A stretch of 64,000 nucleotides of DNA, from NCBI GenBank assembly GCA_014380365.1, contig JACMJZ010000012.1:434001-498000 (forward strand), in the 5' to 3' direction. The notes beneath the pieces were generated by a model that worked only from the letters and a program-made list of their open reading frames with translations, was not told the origin of the DNA and ran no database searches. Positions 1 to 7,629 of this stretch are shown here, piece by piece. This stretch comes from Pyrinomonadaceae bacterium (GTDB lineage Bacteria > Acidobacteriota > Blastocatellia > Pyrinomonadales > Pyrinomonadaceae). The position numbers and the translations under genes are program-made. Every line of letters begins with the position of its first letter. The first letter of the stretch is position 1.

Positions 1-572
1 AGGTAACTGAGCTCCGCATCGAGGGACGCCATTTCAGTTCTTAACGCAGAGGCCCGCGCCCGCCAGTAGACTTCTGACTCTCTATCGGTAATCAGTTTCT
101 GTTCCAGCGCAGTTCCGGTCACATCCGGGATCGCCGCCGCGCGCTTTCTTGACTCCTCAAGGGTAGGCAGGCCAAGCTGCTTTCTCCTTATCTCGTAAGC
201 CGCCTCACTTTCACGTCGCCGCCGCGAGGACGACTCGAGATCGCGATTCGTTATCGTGCGTGTCCTTATCGAAGCGGCCCGCGCTCCCGAATCTGCTTGC
301 GTGCGTCTCAACAAGCTCCCTGGCTGTTCGTTATTAAGCTTCTCGGTAGCCGGAATATCGATGGCCGCCAGAGCTAACGTGATTTGAATTCCCGGCGAAA
401 CTTCGTAAGTCAAGGTGTTTTGAGTCACGGCAAAACGCGAAGGAATCTCGACGCGTCGCCCGCCGCGCAGCACAATCGTGTATGCGCTCACCGTCGCGGC
501 GAATAGAAACGTGAGGGTGAAAAGCGTGCCAATTCGCATCATGCCGCGCTTTAGCGTACTAATTCCCTCCAT
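1..572 (-). CDS. Secreted hypothetical protein (3' end outside the window)
   Basis: The reverse strand is open from an ATG at 572 to the window edge, 190 codons with no stop. An AGGAGA ribosome binding site lies 8 bases upstream. The N-terminus has two basic residues and then a hydrophobic stretch (IGTLFTLTFLFAATVSA), a good signal peptide; Met11 and Met12 are alternative starts. The mature part begins YTIVLRGGRRVEIPSRF, a short beta-rich piece, followed by a long Arg/Glu/Ala-rich helical region that may form a coiled coil. This looks like an exported envelope protein. I do not recognise the family and give it no function. Confidence 0.75.
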   Translation of the reverse strand, partial: MEGISTLKRGMMRIGTLFTLTFLFAATVSAYTIVLRGGRRVEIPSRFAVTQNTLTYEVSPGIQITLALAAIDIPATEKLNNEQPGSLLRRTQADSGARAASIRTRTITNRDLESSSRRRRESEAAYEIRRKQLGLPTLEESRKRAAAIPDVTGTALEQKLITDRESEVYWRARASALRTEMASLDAELSY

Positions 573-690
573 CGTAATTCTCTCCTGAATCTCTCCAACC
601 GAATCTACCGGGGATGAGTTGAGTATAACACTCAGCAAAAACAACTGAGAATCGGGTGCTAGGGTAGTTGGGTGTTGCCAATCGCGATGC

Positions 691-767
691 GGGGCACTAG
701 CCCGACCGTCAGGGAGGGCTCCATTCATGCACTTCGGAGCCCTCCCTGACGGTCGGGCTAATGCCCC
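691..767. repeat. Family-A palindrome, copy 1
   Basis: Two nearly perfect arms of about 31 bases (691-722 and 736-767) share the core CCCGACCGTCAGGGAGGGC and its reverse complement around a 13-base loop. The same core returns at 17845-17909 and 43457-43534, and in worn form at 29534-29629 and 46005-46063. It is a dispersed REP/BIME-like hairpin. It lies between genes, without the T-run of an intrinsic terminator. Confidence 0.85.
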
Positions 768-916
768 GGAGATTAGCAACTTACTTCTACCCCACTACCT
801 GGAATCACATCCGCTCCTTCAGGCCTAAAAAACATTGCCACCGCTCCGCCAGTTTGATATACATCGCCCCATCAGTTCTGTTCTTAGCGACTCGTGGACC
901 ATTTCGTATTAAAAGC

Positions 917-988
917 TTCAGGTTGCAAGGACGAGTTCCATAAGCCGGCGCACTTGCGCCCACGAACCCGGTAACCTTGCAACCTGAA
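917..988 (-). terminator. Probable terminator of the B12 operon
   Basis: Arms TTCAGGTTGCAAGG (917-930) and its exact complement (975-988) flank a loop of about 44 bases, just past the btuB stop. Read on the reverse strand, the second arm is followed by GCTTTTAATA, a weak T-tract. Position supports a transcription end for btuFCDB, although the long loop and short T-run also fit a plain dispersed palindrome. Confidence 0.45.
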
Positions 989-1005
989 TTTTCGTGTCAG
1001 CAGCG

Positions 1006-3573
1006 CTAAAACTTCAAGCTGACCCCAGCCCTGCCGACGAACCCTGGCGCCAGGAATCCGTTTTCAAAGTAGCGCTGGTTGAGAATATTGTCCGCACCGG
1101 CGAACAGCACCGTAGTCCAACGCTCCGAAAGCTTCTTCTCATAACTTCCGAAAAGATCTGCTTTGGTGTAGCCCTCAAAAGTAAGTTCAGCCATGCGAAA
1201 CGGGAAATCATTTTCGAACAATGGTGCGATGTAGGAGCCCGTCCGATTCAGCTCGAGATTCAACGAGAATGCCCGGTAGCGCTGGTTGAAGTTGAATCCA
1301 AACACATGCATGGCAATCACGTATTCCGGCAGTAAGCCTCCGAAACTACCGGCGCGATCGCTATTGGTGAAAGTGTAGGAGGCGCGAACCTCAGTGCCTC
1401 TCGCGGGCGACACTTCGAAATAGCTTTCCAGCCCACGCGCCAATCCTCCGGGCCGGTTAGCGTAGCCGGCCACGCGTCGCAAGCCGAGGGGATCCGGCAT
1501 CAATCCCGTATATACGATGGCCCGCTGGAGCCGTGTATAAAAATAAGTTGCCCCGAGGCGCACGCGCTCCCCGGCCAGTCGCTGGTCAATCCCTCCATCC
1601 ACACTAATCGACTGTTCAGCTTTCAGTGTGGGGTCTCCAAACCTTCTTATAGACATTCCAAAGGTTCCAAAGCCAAATCTCTCGAATAGCGACGGAGCGC
1701 GAAATCCGTTTCCTACGTGCGCACGAATTTTTGTGTTAGACGACCTGAAGAAATAGGCAACGGAGCCGTCGCCAGTGATTGCAGACTTTGTATTGAGCGC
1801 CTGCAAAGGCCCGGGGCGGTCCGCGGCGTTGAGCCGGAAGAATTGTCCGCGGACTCCGATCGAGAGTTGGAGCCGGTCGTCCAGGAAAGACAACTGATCC
1901 TGTCCGAATATCGCAAAGGTTCGCTGCTTATCCGCGGGAGTGGGCACGGTAGAGAGCCCAAACTCCTGAACCGCTGATTCGTGCTCAAACTCGAATCCGG
2001 CGGTAACCATGTTTGAGCGGCCGAGGCGCGCATTTACGCGCGCGTCCAGTGTGTCAGTCGTTCCCCGGTTGACACTCACGAATTCAAACTCGCCGAAGGG
2101 GTTGAATACCGCCGACCCAGGCTCGGCCCGAGGCCCGTTGTAATTCCGGCGATTGCTTGAAGAACGTTGATAGGCAACCGAGTAGGAAAGACTCTCGTTG
2201 AGTTGCTGCGTTAATCGCACCGACCCGACGAGCAGACGATTGCGGCGGCCCTGATCGGGATTATTGAAGTCCGGCTGGAAATTGACGCCCGCGACAGCTC
2301 GCGGAAATTCGCCGCCCGCACCAAACGCGCCTGGCAGCGGGAGCGGAGAATCGTTCAGACGCGCGTTTGAAAGCGTGCCATAAAGGGTTCCGGTGATCGT
2401 CACCGAAGAGCTCGGATTGAACTGAAATCTACCGCCCCCTGCCGTGTTTCCGTATTGGTCTTCACCGTCAACGCCGTGACGAATATCAGCACGACTCAAC
2501 CCAACAGCAAAACCAGCTCGATACCCGCCGTCGGAAAACTTGAGCCGCTCGCGGAAAGTCCCGAGTCCGCCAGCCTCGGCGCCCAACTCAAAACGCAAGC
2601 CGGTGCCCGCCATCTCCGGCACCAGGTTCACCACACCGCCGATCGCGCTTGACCCGTAGATTGACGACCCGGCGCCGCGCAAAATCTCTATGCGATCCAG
2701 CGCCACCGGCGAGAGGTCGGTGATCAGCGATGACGCCGCGCCGTTGATATCGGCCGCGTCGCGGACGCGCAGCCCATCTAGGAGTATCGCGGTATCAAAC
2801 GTTCGCTGACCGCGCAGGCGTATGCTCGCCAACGCGCCAGGAGAGCCTTGCTGCTGGATGCGCACGCCGGCTGTTCCCCGCAACGCCTCAGAAATTGTCA
2901 TCTCCCGTCTTGCTTCGATCTGCTGTCCGTGAAGCACAGAGACTACTTTGGAAACCTCTTCTTCTCGCTGTGGCGTTCCCGCGCCGACTACCACCACGCT
3001 TTCGCTGATTCCCGCCACCCGCAGCGTAAACTGCACGTGCTTTGATTCTCCACGCGCCAGGCTAATTTCGTCGGACACAAGACCGGAAAAGCCATCCGCC
3101 CTGGCTTCGATCAGATACTCACCCGGCCGCAGGTCTGCGAACTCGAACATTCCCCGTTCGTCCGTCGAGGTTGAAAGTTCCGCGCCTCCGCGCGACCTTG
3201 CGCGAACCTCAGCGCGGGCGACGTTAGCTCCAAGTTCGTCGACAATGGTTCCCTGAATGCTCGAAGGGGTTTGGCTTAATGCAACGGGTGATAACGCGAA
3301 AAGAAGAATCAAGAGGTAACAACCGCGCAGCGGTTGCGTAACACAGCCCAGCGTTGCCGCGAAGCGGCTACGCTGGGTCACGGCACGATTGCCAACCTTT
3401 GCAACCCCATTGGGGTTGCGAAGGTTGTTTATGCCGGTGGTCCCCAGGGTAGTCGCTTCGCGACAACCCTGGGCTCCGATATGTAACCGCTTCGCGGTAA
3501 CAATCAAATCGATTCTAAAAGGAAATCTGGTTGGACAACCTGGACCAAACTCTCGTCGTTCTTTGTTTTTCAT
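1006..3573 (-). CDS. btuB: TonB-dependent outer-membrane receptor, BtuB-type
   Basis: Outer-membrane receptor that imports a ligand with TonB energy. The 855-residue product has a signal core (CYLLILLFALSPVALSQ, about 85-101), a carboxypeptidase-regulatory-like domain (about 105-195), a plug (about 200-325, with ALRGTAGVRIQQQG and ILLDGLRV) and a beta-barrel ending in a C-terminal Phe. The ligand call, cobalamin, comes from context: last gene of the btuFCD operon and directly behind a cobalamin riboswitch. The start at 3573 has a strong AGGAG site 9 bases upstream. Oddly, about 64 residues between this start and the signal core are encoded by a cluster of palindromes (3314-3504), giving a very long, Cys/Arg/Thr-rich leader. 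Confidence 0.88.
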   Translation of the reverse strand: MKNKERREFGPGCPTRFPFRIDLIVTAKRLHIGAQGCREATTLGTTGINNLRNPNGVAKVGNRAVTQRSRFAATLGCVTQPLRGCYLLILLFALSPVALSQTPSSIQGTIVDELGANVARAEVRARSRGGAELSTSTDERGMFEFADLRPGEYLIEARADGFSGLVSDEISLARGESKHVQFTLRVAGISESVVVVGAGTPQREEEVSKVVSVLHGQQIEARREMTISEALRGTAGVRIQQQGSPGALASIRLRGQRTFDTAILLDGLRVRDAADINGAASSLITDLSPVALDRIEILRGAGSSIYGSSAIGGVVNLVPEMAGTGLRFELGAEAGGLGTFRERLKFSDGGYRAGFAVGLSRADIRHGVDGEDQYGNTAGGGRFQFNPSSSVTITGTLYGTLSNARLNDSPLPLPGAFGAGGEFPRAVAGVNFQPDFNNPDQGRRNRLLVGSVRLTQQLNESLSYSVAYQRSSSNRRNYNGPRAEPGSAVFNPFGEFEFVSVNRGTTDTLDARVNARLGRSNMVTAGFEFEHESAVQEFGLSTVPTPADKQRTFAIFGQDQLSFLDDRLQLSIGVRGQFFRLNAADRPGPLQALNTKSAITGDGSVAYFFRSSNTKIRAHVGNGFRAPSLFERFGFGTFGMSIRRFGDPTLKAEQSISVDGGIDQRLAGERVRLGATYFYTRLQRAIVYTGLMPDPLGLRRVAGYANRPGGLARGLESYFEVSPARGTEVRASYTFTNSDRAGSFGGLLPEYVIAMHVFGFNFNQRYRAFSLNLELNRTGSYIAPLFENDFPFRMAELTFEGYTKADLFGSYEKKLSERWTTVLFAGADNILNQRYFENGFLAPGFVGRAGVSLKF
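3314..3504. repeat. Cluster of four palindromes inside the btuB leader
   Basis: Four short hairpins lie side by side: AACCGCGCAGCGGTT, CCCAGCG...CGCTGGG with an inner CGCGAAGCG loop, CAACCTTTGCAACCCCA with its complement, and CCCAGGGT...ACCCTGGG around CGCTTCGCG, followed by TGTTACCGCGAAGCGGTTACA read on the reverse strand. All keep the btuB frame open. The block looks inserted between the start codon and the signal-peptide core. Confidence 0.8.
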
Positions 3574-3614
3574 CTGTAGCTTCTCCTGCCCGTCGCAGTG
3601 CGAGCTGAAATTGA

Positions 3615-3850
3615 AGCGACTCGAAGATGTCCTGACTTGCGAATCTGACCCGCGCAGCTCCGACCATCTGTGATTGTCGTTGCTGCACTAGCCGCCTTTG
3701 CTCCTCGCCTTCCCAGACAAGTTCTACCTCGTCCAGTGGCATAGCAGGAGTTTAGTCATCGCTTACAGTTGCGCGGGCAGTGGCGGATTTTCACCGTCTT
3801 CCCTTCTGAGTCCTTCATCGTTGCAAATTCCGGTGCGCTTCGTGCACCGG
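3615..3850 (-). ncRNA. Cobalamin riboswitch 2, upstream of btuB
   Basis: Reverse-strand sequence carries the cobalamin (AdoCbl-type) consensus in order: GAAGGGAAGACGGUGAAAAU, then CCGC, CUGCCCGCGCAACUGUAAGC, GCCACUGGAC, CUGGGAAGGCGAGGAG and, near the 3' end, AAGUCAGGACAUCUUC. It starts in the last codons of btuD (a GGTGCACGAAGCGCACC hairpin at 3832-3848) and ends about 40 bases before the btuB start. CUGCCCG in the core (3774-3780) is exactly complementary to CGGGCAG (3586-3592), which overlaps the btuB AGGAG, so ligand binding may hide the ribosome binding site. The ends are approximate. A 75-codon frame across it (3515-3742) is not a gene. Confidence 0.85.
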
Positions 3851-4612
3851 CGTGACTCGAGGCACACCCGTTATCGGATGTGCGTCGACTAAAACCCTTA
3901 CCGCAAACACCTCCTTGAGAAGTTCCGGCGTCAGCACCTCGTCTGGCCGTCCAAACGCGACACTCTTTCCGTCTTTCATCAACAACACGTGGTCTGAAAA
4001 CTCGGCGGCCAGATTGATATCGTGGGTGACTACCAGTGCCGACGTCTGGCGACGATTACAACGCTTCCGCACCAGGGCCAGAATTGTTGCCTGGTGGGCC
4101 AGATCCAGATTCGCCGTCGGTTCGTCGAGGAGCAGCACGCCCGCATCCGTCACCAACGCCCTGGCAAGAACCGCGCGCTGGCGCTCACCACCGGCCAGTT
4201 CATTCATGAGACGACTGCTTAGTTCCTCAAGCTGCGTTTCGCGCAGGACCTCACGCGTAGCCTCGATGTCCAGGGTTGTTTCCCAACCCCAGCCCGCGGC
4301 TGCCCACGCGAATCGCCCAGCCAAAACAAACTCGAAGACGGTGACCGGAAAACGCAGCTCGGCTTCCTGGGCCACAACCGCGATTCCCTTTGCTATCGCG
4401 CGCCGCGAATAAGATCTCAGGGGCTTCCCATTCAGCCGAATCACGCCGCCGGCAGGTTCAATCCCGCCATTTAGGGTGCGCAGCATCGTCGATTTTCCGG
4501 CGCCATTCGGGCCAATGATCGCAGTTATTCGACCAGGCTCCAGTTCGAGTGAAACGTTTGAAACAGCCACCCGCTGTCCATATCTAATCGTGATGTCGCG
4601 CGCTTCAAGCAT
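3815..4612 (-). CDS. btuD: Vitamin B12 ABC transporter, ATP-binding protein
   Basis: ATPase that powers the BtuC channel at the inner face of the membrane. The 265-residue product has Walker A GPNGAGKST (34-42), the ABC signature LAGGE (139-143), Walker B VLLLDEPT (159-166) and the switch His in VTHD (His197), all intact and at usual spacing. It follows btuC by 37 bases on the same strand. Its last codons overlap the 5' hairpin of the riboswitch that precedes btuB. Siderophore-type FecE/FhuC ATPases look very similar; the riboswitches and BtuF partner decide for cobalamin. Confidence 0.9.
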   Translation of the reverse strand: MLEARDITIRYGQRVAVSNVSLELEPGRITAIIGPNGAGKSTMLRTLNGGIEPAGGVIRLNGKPLRSYSRRAIAKGIAVVAQEAELRFPVTVFEFVLAGRFAWAAAGWGWETTLDIEATREVLRETQLEELSSRLMNELAGGERQRAVLARALVTDAGVLLLDEPTANLDLAHQATILALVRKRCNRRQTSALVVTHDINLAAEFSDHVLLMKDGKSVAFGRPDEVLTPELLKEVFAVRVLVDAHPITGVPRVTPVHEAHRNLQR

Positions 4613-4649
4613 TTCTGTAAGGGCGTTTCCCCAACTTTACTGACATTTC

Positions 4650-5678
4650 CTAGCGTCGTTTCAGCAAGTAAACGAACAACGGCGCGCCGATCAGCGCGGT
4701 AATGGCTCCGACGGGCAACTCTCGCGGCGCAATAATTGTGCGCGCAACTGTGTCGGCGAGAATCACAAACGCCGCGCCGGCCAGCGCCGACGCAGCAATT
4801 ACAATCCGGTTATCACTGCCAAATGAAAGCCGAACCAAATGCGGGACCACAAGCCCAACGTACCCGACCGATCCGCTCGATGCCACAGAAGCTCCAACGA
4901 GCAAGCTGGCCGCAACGAACACTGTAATTCGCACGCGTCCTACTTCGACGCCAAGATCGAAAGCATCGCGCTCGCCGAGCATCATCAAGTTCAAGGAACG
5001 CGCATTCAGCGCTAAGACTGCGACGCCTATTCCAGCGGCGACAAAAGTGACCGCGAGCAGACTTGAGGTAGTTCCGGAAAGATCACCCAACAACCAAAAT
5101 GTAAACGAGCGGATCCGGGTTGCGTCCATCAGTGTGGTAATGAAAACAATCCCGGAAGAAAGAAACGTCGTTACGATGACGCCAGCCAGTATGAGCCGCT
5201 CGGGCGTTGCACCTGCCCGCCCGCGTGCCAGACGGTAAACGACAAACGTCGCAGCCAATGCGCCGGCAAAAGCCATCACCGGACGGCTCCACTCATGAGT
5301 TCCAAAAAATACCAGCGCCACCATCGTTCCCACCGCCGCGCCATTGGAGACGCCAAGCAGGTAGGGTTCAGCCAGCGGATTGCGGAGTAGTGCCTGGTAG
5401 CCGGCGCCCGCCGTCGCCAGGCAAATGCCGACGGCGCCCGCGAGCAGAATGCGAGGCAACCGAATATCAAAAAGGATGGCTTGTTGTTCGGATGACAATC
5501 CGCAGTCGGATCTGCCAGTCAACGCACAAAGCGACGACGCCAGCGGCAATCGTTGACTTCCCACCACTGCCGCCAGAACGAGAACAACTGCAAGCCCGAC
5601 CAAAAGCAAACCGCAGACAGCGAGCGCCCTGCGCAGCGTCGCGTGTCCCGACTCAATTGATTTCTTTTGCGTGCTCAT
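4650..5678 (-). CDS. btuC: Vitamin B12 ABC transporter permease (FecCD family)
   Basis: Membrane channel of the B12 importer. The 342-residue product is almost wholly hydrophobic, about ten membrane helices, with the FecCD-family signature LPRILLAGAVGICLATAGAG followed by RNPLAEPYLLGVSNGAAVG, and a second conserved block GSVGYVGLVVPHLVRL near residue 270. Length is typical. The start lies 5 bases after the btuF stop with only a weak ribosome binding site, which suggests translational coupling. Confidence 0.92.
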   Translation of the reverse strand: MSTQKKSIESGHATLRRALAVCGLLLVGLAVVLVLAAVVGSQRLPLASSLCALTGRSDCGLSSEQQAILFDIRLPRILLAGAVGICLATAGAGYQALLRNPLAEPYLLGVSNGAAVGTMVALVFFGTHEWSRPVMAFAGALAATFVVYRLARGRAGATPERLILAGVIVTTFLSSGIVFITTLMDATRIRSFTFWLLGDLSGTTSSLLAVTFVAAGIGVAVLALNARSLNLMMLGERDAFDLGVEVGRVRITVFVAASLLVGASVASSGSVGYVGLVVPHLVRLSFGSDNRIVIAASALAGAAFVILADTVARTIIAPRELPVGAITALIGAPLFVYLLKRR

Positions 5679-5683
5679 TGTTG

Positions 5684-6640
5684 CTACTTGGGACGGAAAG
5701 CCTCGGGGTGCAGCGCATGCGCCAACGCCTCGAGGCCGTCGACGAGCCGCGGCCCCGGCCGCGACAGGTGATCGTCATTAATCTTGTAGACTCGGTTGTT
5801 GCGCACTGCCGGAGAATCCCGCAACGGACCCGCGACGGTGGTATTAGCGGTTCCCATGGATCCTCCTGTGGGCAGGATGATCGCCTCGGGTCTTGCGCTG
5901 AACGCCGCTTCGTCGCTGTAACGGGGAAATGCGTCGGGCACATCGGCTGTCACTGAGACTCCGCCCGCCCGCCGCACGAGGTCAGTCAAATACGCTTCGC
6001 GCCCGATCGTGTAGAGCGGCTCTCCTGCGACCTGATAAAAGACTCTGACCGGTGTGACACGGACGAGCGCCGTCGCAACGGCGTCACTGCGCCTGCGTAA
6101 ATCCGCGGCAACCTGAGCTGCTTGCTTGGCGTTACCAAACATCTCACCAAAAACTGTGACTGAACGGAAAATTTCTTCCAGGCTGCGCGGGTTTGTGACG
6201 TAGACCGCGATGCGCTGCTGGTCGAGTTGCTTTGTGAATACCTCAAGCTGAGATGCGGTCGAAACCAAAACGACTTGAGGCTTGAGCGCGATGATTCGCT
6301 CGACGCTCGGGTGCATCGTGTCGCCGATCTTCGCGACCTGCTTCGCTGCCGGCGGATAATCACAGTAGTCGGTATTACCTACCAGACGATCGCCAGCACC
6401 CACGGCGTAGACAATTTCGGTCAGGTTTGGAGCGAGCGAAACGATGCGCTCGATCCTTACCGGGAGCGTTACTTTTCGTCCTGCTTCGTCAACGACCTCT
6501 CTGGTTTCCGCCGCGACGCGAGATATCAATGGCGGATCAGTAGTTCGCTTTGCGCACGCGAGGCTGCTCACGAGGGTGCATGCCAGCAGCGCCACCGCGG
6601 TTGGTCTGAGTTTGGAATTAGAAGAGGGATGTAAAAGCAA
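5684..6640 (-). CDS. btuF: Vitamin B12-binding protein
   Basis: Extracytoplasmic capture protein for cobalamin. It shows the helical-backbone binding-protein fold: EAGRKVTLPVRIERIVSLAP, GAGDRLVGNTDYCDYP, GDTMHPSVERIIALKPQVVL and a C-terminal RPGPRLVDGLEALA block. No ATG fits: the frame runs up into the riboswitch. The chosen TTG at 6640 gives a sensible export signal (KLRPTAVALLACTLVSSLACAK) with a Cys that could be lipidated, although the lipobox is not standard. A GTG at 6595 is the alternative. The TTG sits at the foot of the terminator hairpin, whose last arm (GGCGGG) would also be its ribosome binding site. The start is uncertain; the function is well supported. Confidence 0.88.
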   Translation of the reverse strand: MLLHPSSNSKLRPTAVALLACTLVSSLACAKRTTDPPLISRVAAETREVVDEAGRKVTLPVRIERIVSLAPNLTEIVYAVGAGDRLVGNTDYCDYPPAAKQVAKIGDTMHPSVERIIALKPQVVLVSTASQLEVFTKQLDQQRIAVYVTNPRSLEEIFRSVTVFGEMFGNAKQAAQVAADLRRRSDAVATALVRVTPVRVFYQVAGEPLYTIGREAYLTDLVRRAGGVSVTADVPDAFPRYSDEAAFSARPEAIILPTGGSMGTANTTVAGPLRDSPAVRNNRVYKINDDHLSRPGPRLVDGLEALAHALHPEAFRPK

Positions 6641-6694
6641 AGTCCCGCCGATCTGCTGGTTCTCTCGCAAAAGAGACAGGCGATCGGCGGGACC
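6640..6694 (-). terminator. Intrinsic terminator of riboswitch 1
   Basis: On the reverse strand a GTCCCGCCGATC arm (6682-6693) pairs with GATCGGCGGGAC (6642-6653), and an inner TCTCT/AGAGA pair extends the hairpin; TTTGCTTTT follows at once. It lies between the riboswitch aptamer and btuF, where an expression-platform terminator is expected. Confidence 0.8.
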
Positions 6695-6757
6695 TAAAAC
6701 GATAGTAAACCCGTGCGGCCTGAACGCGTTTCCGCGAGCGTTCACCAGCTGCAAAGC

Positions 6758-6895
6758 ATCGTGGGCAGGTCTCCTGGCTTAAAGCACTTCTGAATTACTA
6801 AACGCAATTCGAAGTCTCATCACAGTGGCGCGACCGCACGGGATTCTCACCCGTTTCCCTATTCTCCCCATCTTCCTGGGGCACCCTGATACTTT
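6758..6895 (-). ncRNA. Cobalamin riboswitch 1, head of the B12 operon
   Basis: Reverse-strand sequence contains CAGGGTGCCCCAGG, GAATAGGGAAACGGGTGAGA, ATCCCGTGCGGTCGCGCCAC, TGTGATGAGACTTC and the hallmark 3' box AGCCAGGAGACCTGCC, in the order of the cobalamin riboswitch family. It lies between a promoter (6931-6958) and a terminator (6640-6694) in front of btuF, so bound B12 should stop transcription of the uptake operon. Ends are approximate. Confidence 0.93.
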
Positions 6896-6930
6896 CAAAT
6901 ACAAAGAACAGTCAGTAATTCGACGCGGAC

Positions 6931-6958
6931 ACTATCACGCGTGCGAAGACGCTGTCAA
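6931..6958 (-). promoter_or_regulatory. Promoter of the B12 operon
   Basis: On the reverse strand a perfect TTGACA (6953-6958) is followed 16 bases later by GATAGT (6931-6936), a four-of-six match to the -10 box. It lies about 35 bases before the riboswitch aptamer. Confidence 0.6.
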
Positions 6959-7044
6959 ACCAAACTCAGATATCCGTCCAGCGATGATTCTGCGTTTGAC
7001 CTGACCGCGCCGGAGTGATACTCAAGAGACGAAGGAGAATCTCT

Positions 7045-7611
7045 ATGCATCCACGAATAGCAGAAGCGCTTGACTATCTCGACACCGAACGAGCCGACCT
7101 GCGCGCCGCAGTCGAACTTCTTCCGCCCGCGTTGCGCGACCAACCGCCGGCCCCCAACCGCTGGTCAGTAGCGCAGGTACTGCAACATCTGACGCTGATC
7201 GAGAGTCGCATAGTGCCCCTTGTCAACAAACTGATTGGCGGCGCGCGGGCTCAGGGACTTGGGCCTGAGCTTGAGACAAGTCCCATTCTAAACACCAGAC
7301 ACGCCGCGAAGATTGCTGACCGAAGTTTTCGTGTCACCGCTCCTGACGAAACTCGCCCGCCAACGGATGTCGACGCGGGCTGCGCGTGGGCGGCGCTGGA
7401 GCAATCGCGTGAAGCCCTGAGAGCGGCGGTGTTGTCGGGTGACGGTTTGGCTCTAAGTGAAGTGAAGCATCCGCATCCGGTGCTGGGTGAGATCAATCTC
7501 TATCAATGGATTCTGTTTGTCGGCAGCCATGAAGTGCGGCACACGGCCCAGGTTCGCGAGATTGCTGACCAGCTCAAGGCGGATCCAACTACCGCATCGG
7601 CGGCGAATTAA
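7045..7611 (+). CDS. DinB family protein
   Basis: A four-helix-bundle metalloenzyme-fold protein of 188 residues. The start at 7045 has AAGGAGA 6 bases upstream; an in-frame ATG at 7015 lacks a site. The sequence shows the DinB pattern: NRWSVAQVLQHLTLIESRI near residue 45, with the first metal His in QHL, and a final FVGSHEVRHTAQVREI with the two later His residues. Bacterial members include bacillithiol- and mycothiol-dependent transferases and many uncharacterised proteins; nothing here tells which. It is followed 18 bases later by mtnA and may share its transcript. Confidence 0.85.
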   Translation: MHPRIAEALDYLDTERADLRAAVELLPPALRDQPPAPNRWSVAQVLQHLTLIESRIVPLVNKLIGGARAQGLGPELETSPILNTRHAAKIADRSFRVTAPDETRPPTDVDAGCAWAALEQSREALRAAVLSGDGLALSEVKHPHPVLGEINLYQWILFVGSHEVRHTAQVREIADQLKADPTTASAAN

Positions 7612-7629
7612 GACAGGATTACTCAACAA

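Larger units (their letters stand above)
573..1005. other. Intergenic region with two inverted repeats
   Basis: This 430-base gap separates the 5' end of the secreted-protein gene from the 3' end of btuB, both on the reverse strand. It holds a family-A palindrome (691-767) and a terminator-like inverted repeat (917-988), listed separately. The short open frames here run through the palindromes and look non-coding. No RNA gene was recognised. Confidence 0.6.

Noticed and set aside
3515-3742. 75-codon frame on the reverse strand between btuD and btuB
   Set aside because: It lies inside the second cobalamin riboswitch and overlaps the btuB start; it has no ribosome binding site.
4650-5678. Siderophore permease instead of BtuC
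   Set aside because: Sequence alone allows it, but two cobalamin riboswitches and the BtuF-type binding protein favour B12.
5207-5956. 249-codon frame on the plus strand
   Set aside because: Antisense to btuC and btuF, which carry clear family motifs; the frame is a shadow.
6641-6754. N-terminal extension of btuF from a TTG at 6754
   Set aside because: This would translate the riboswitch 3' end and its terminator; the signal peptide starts later.
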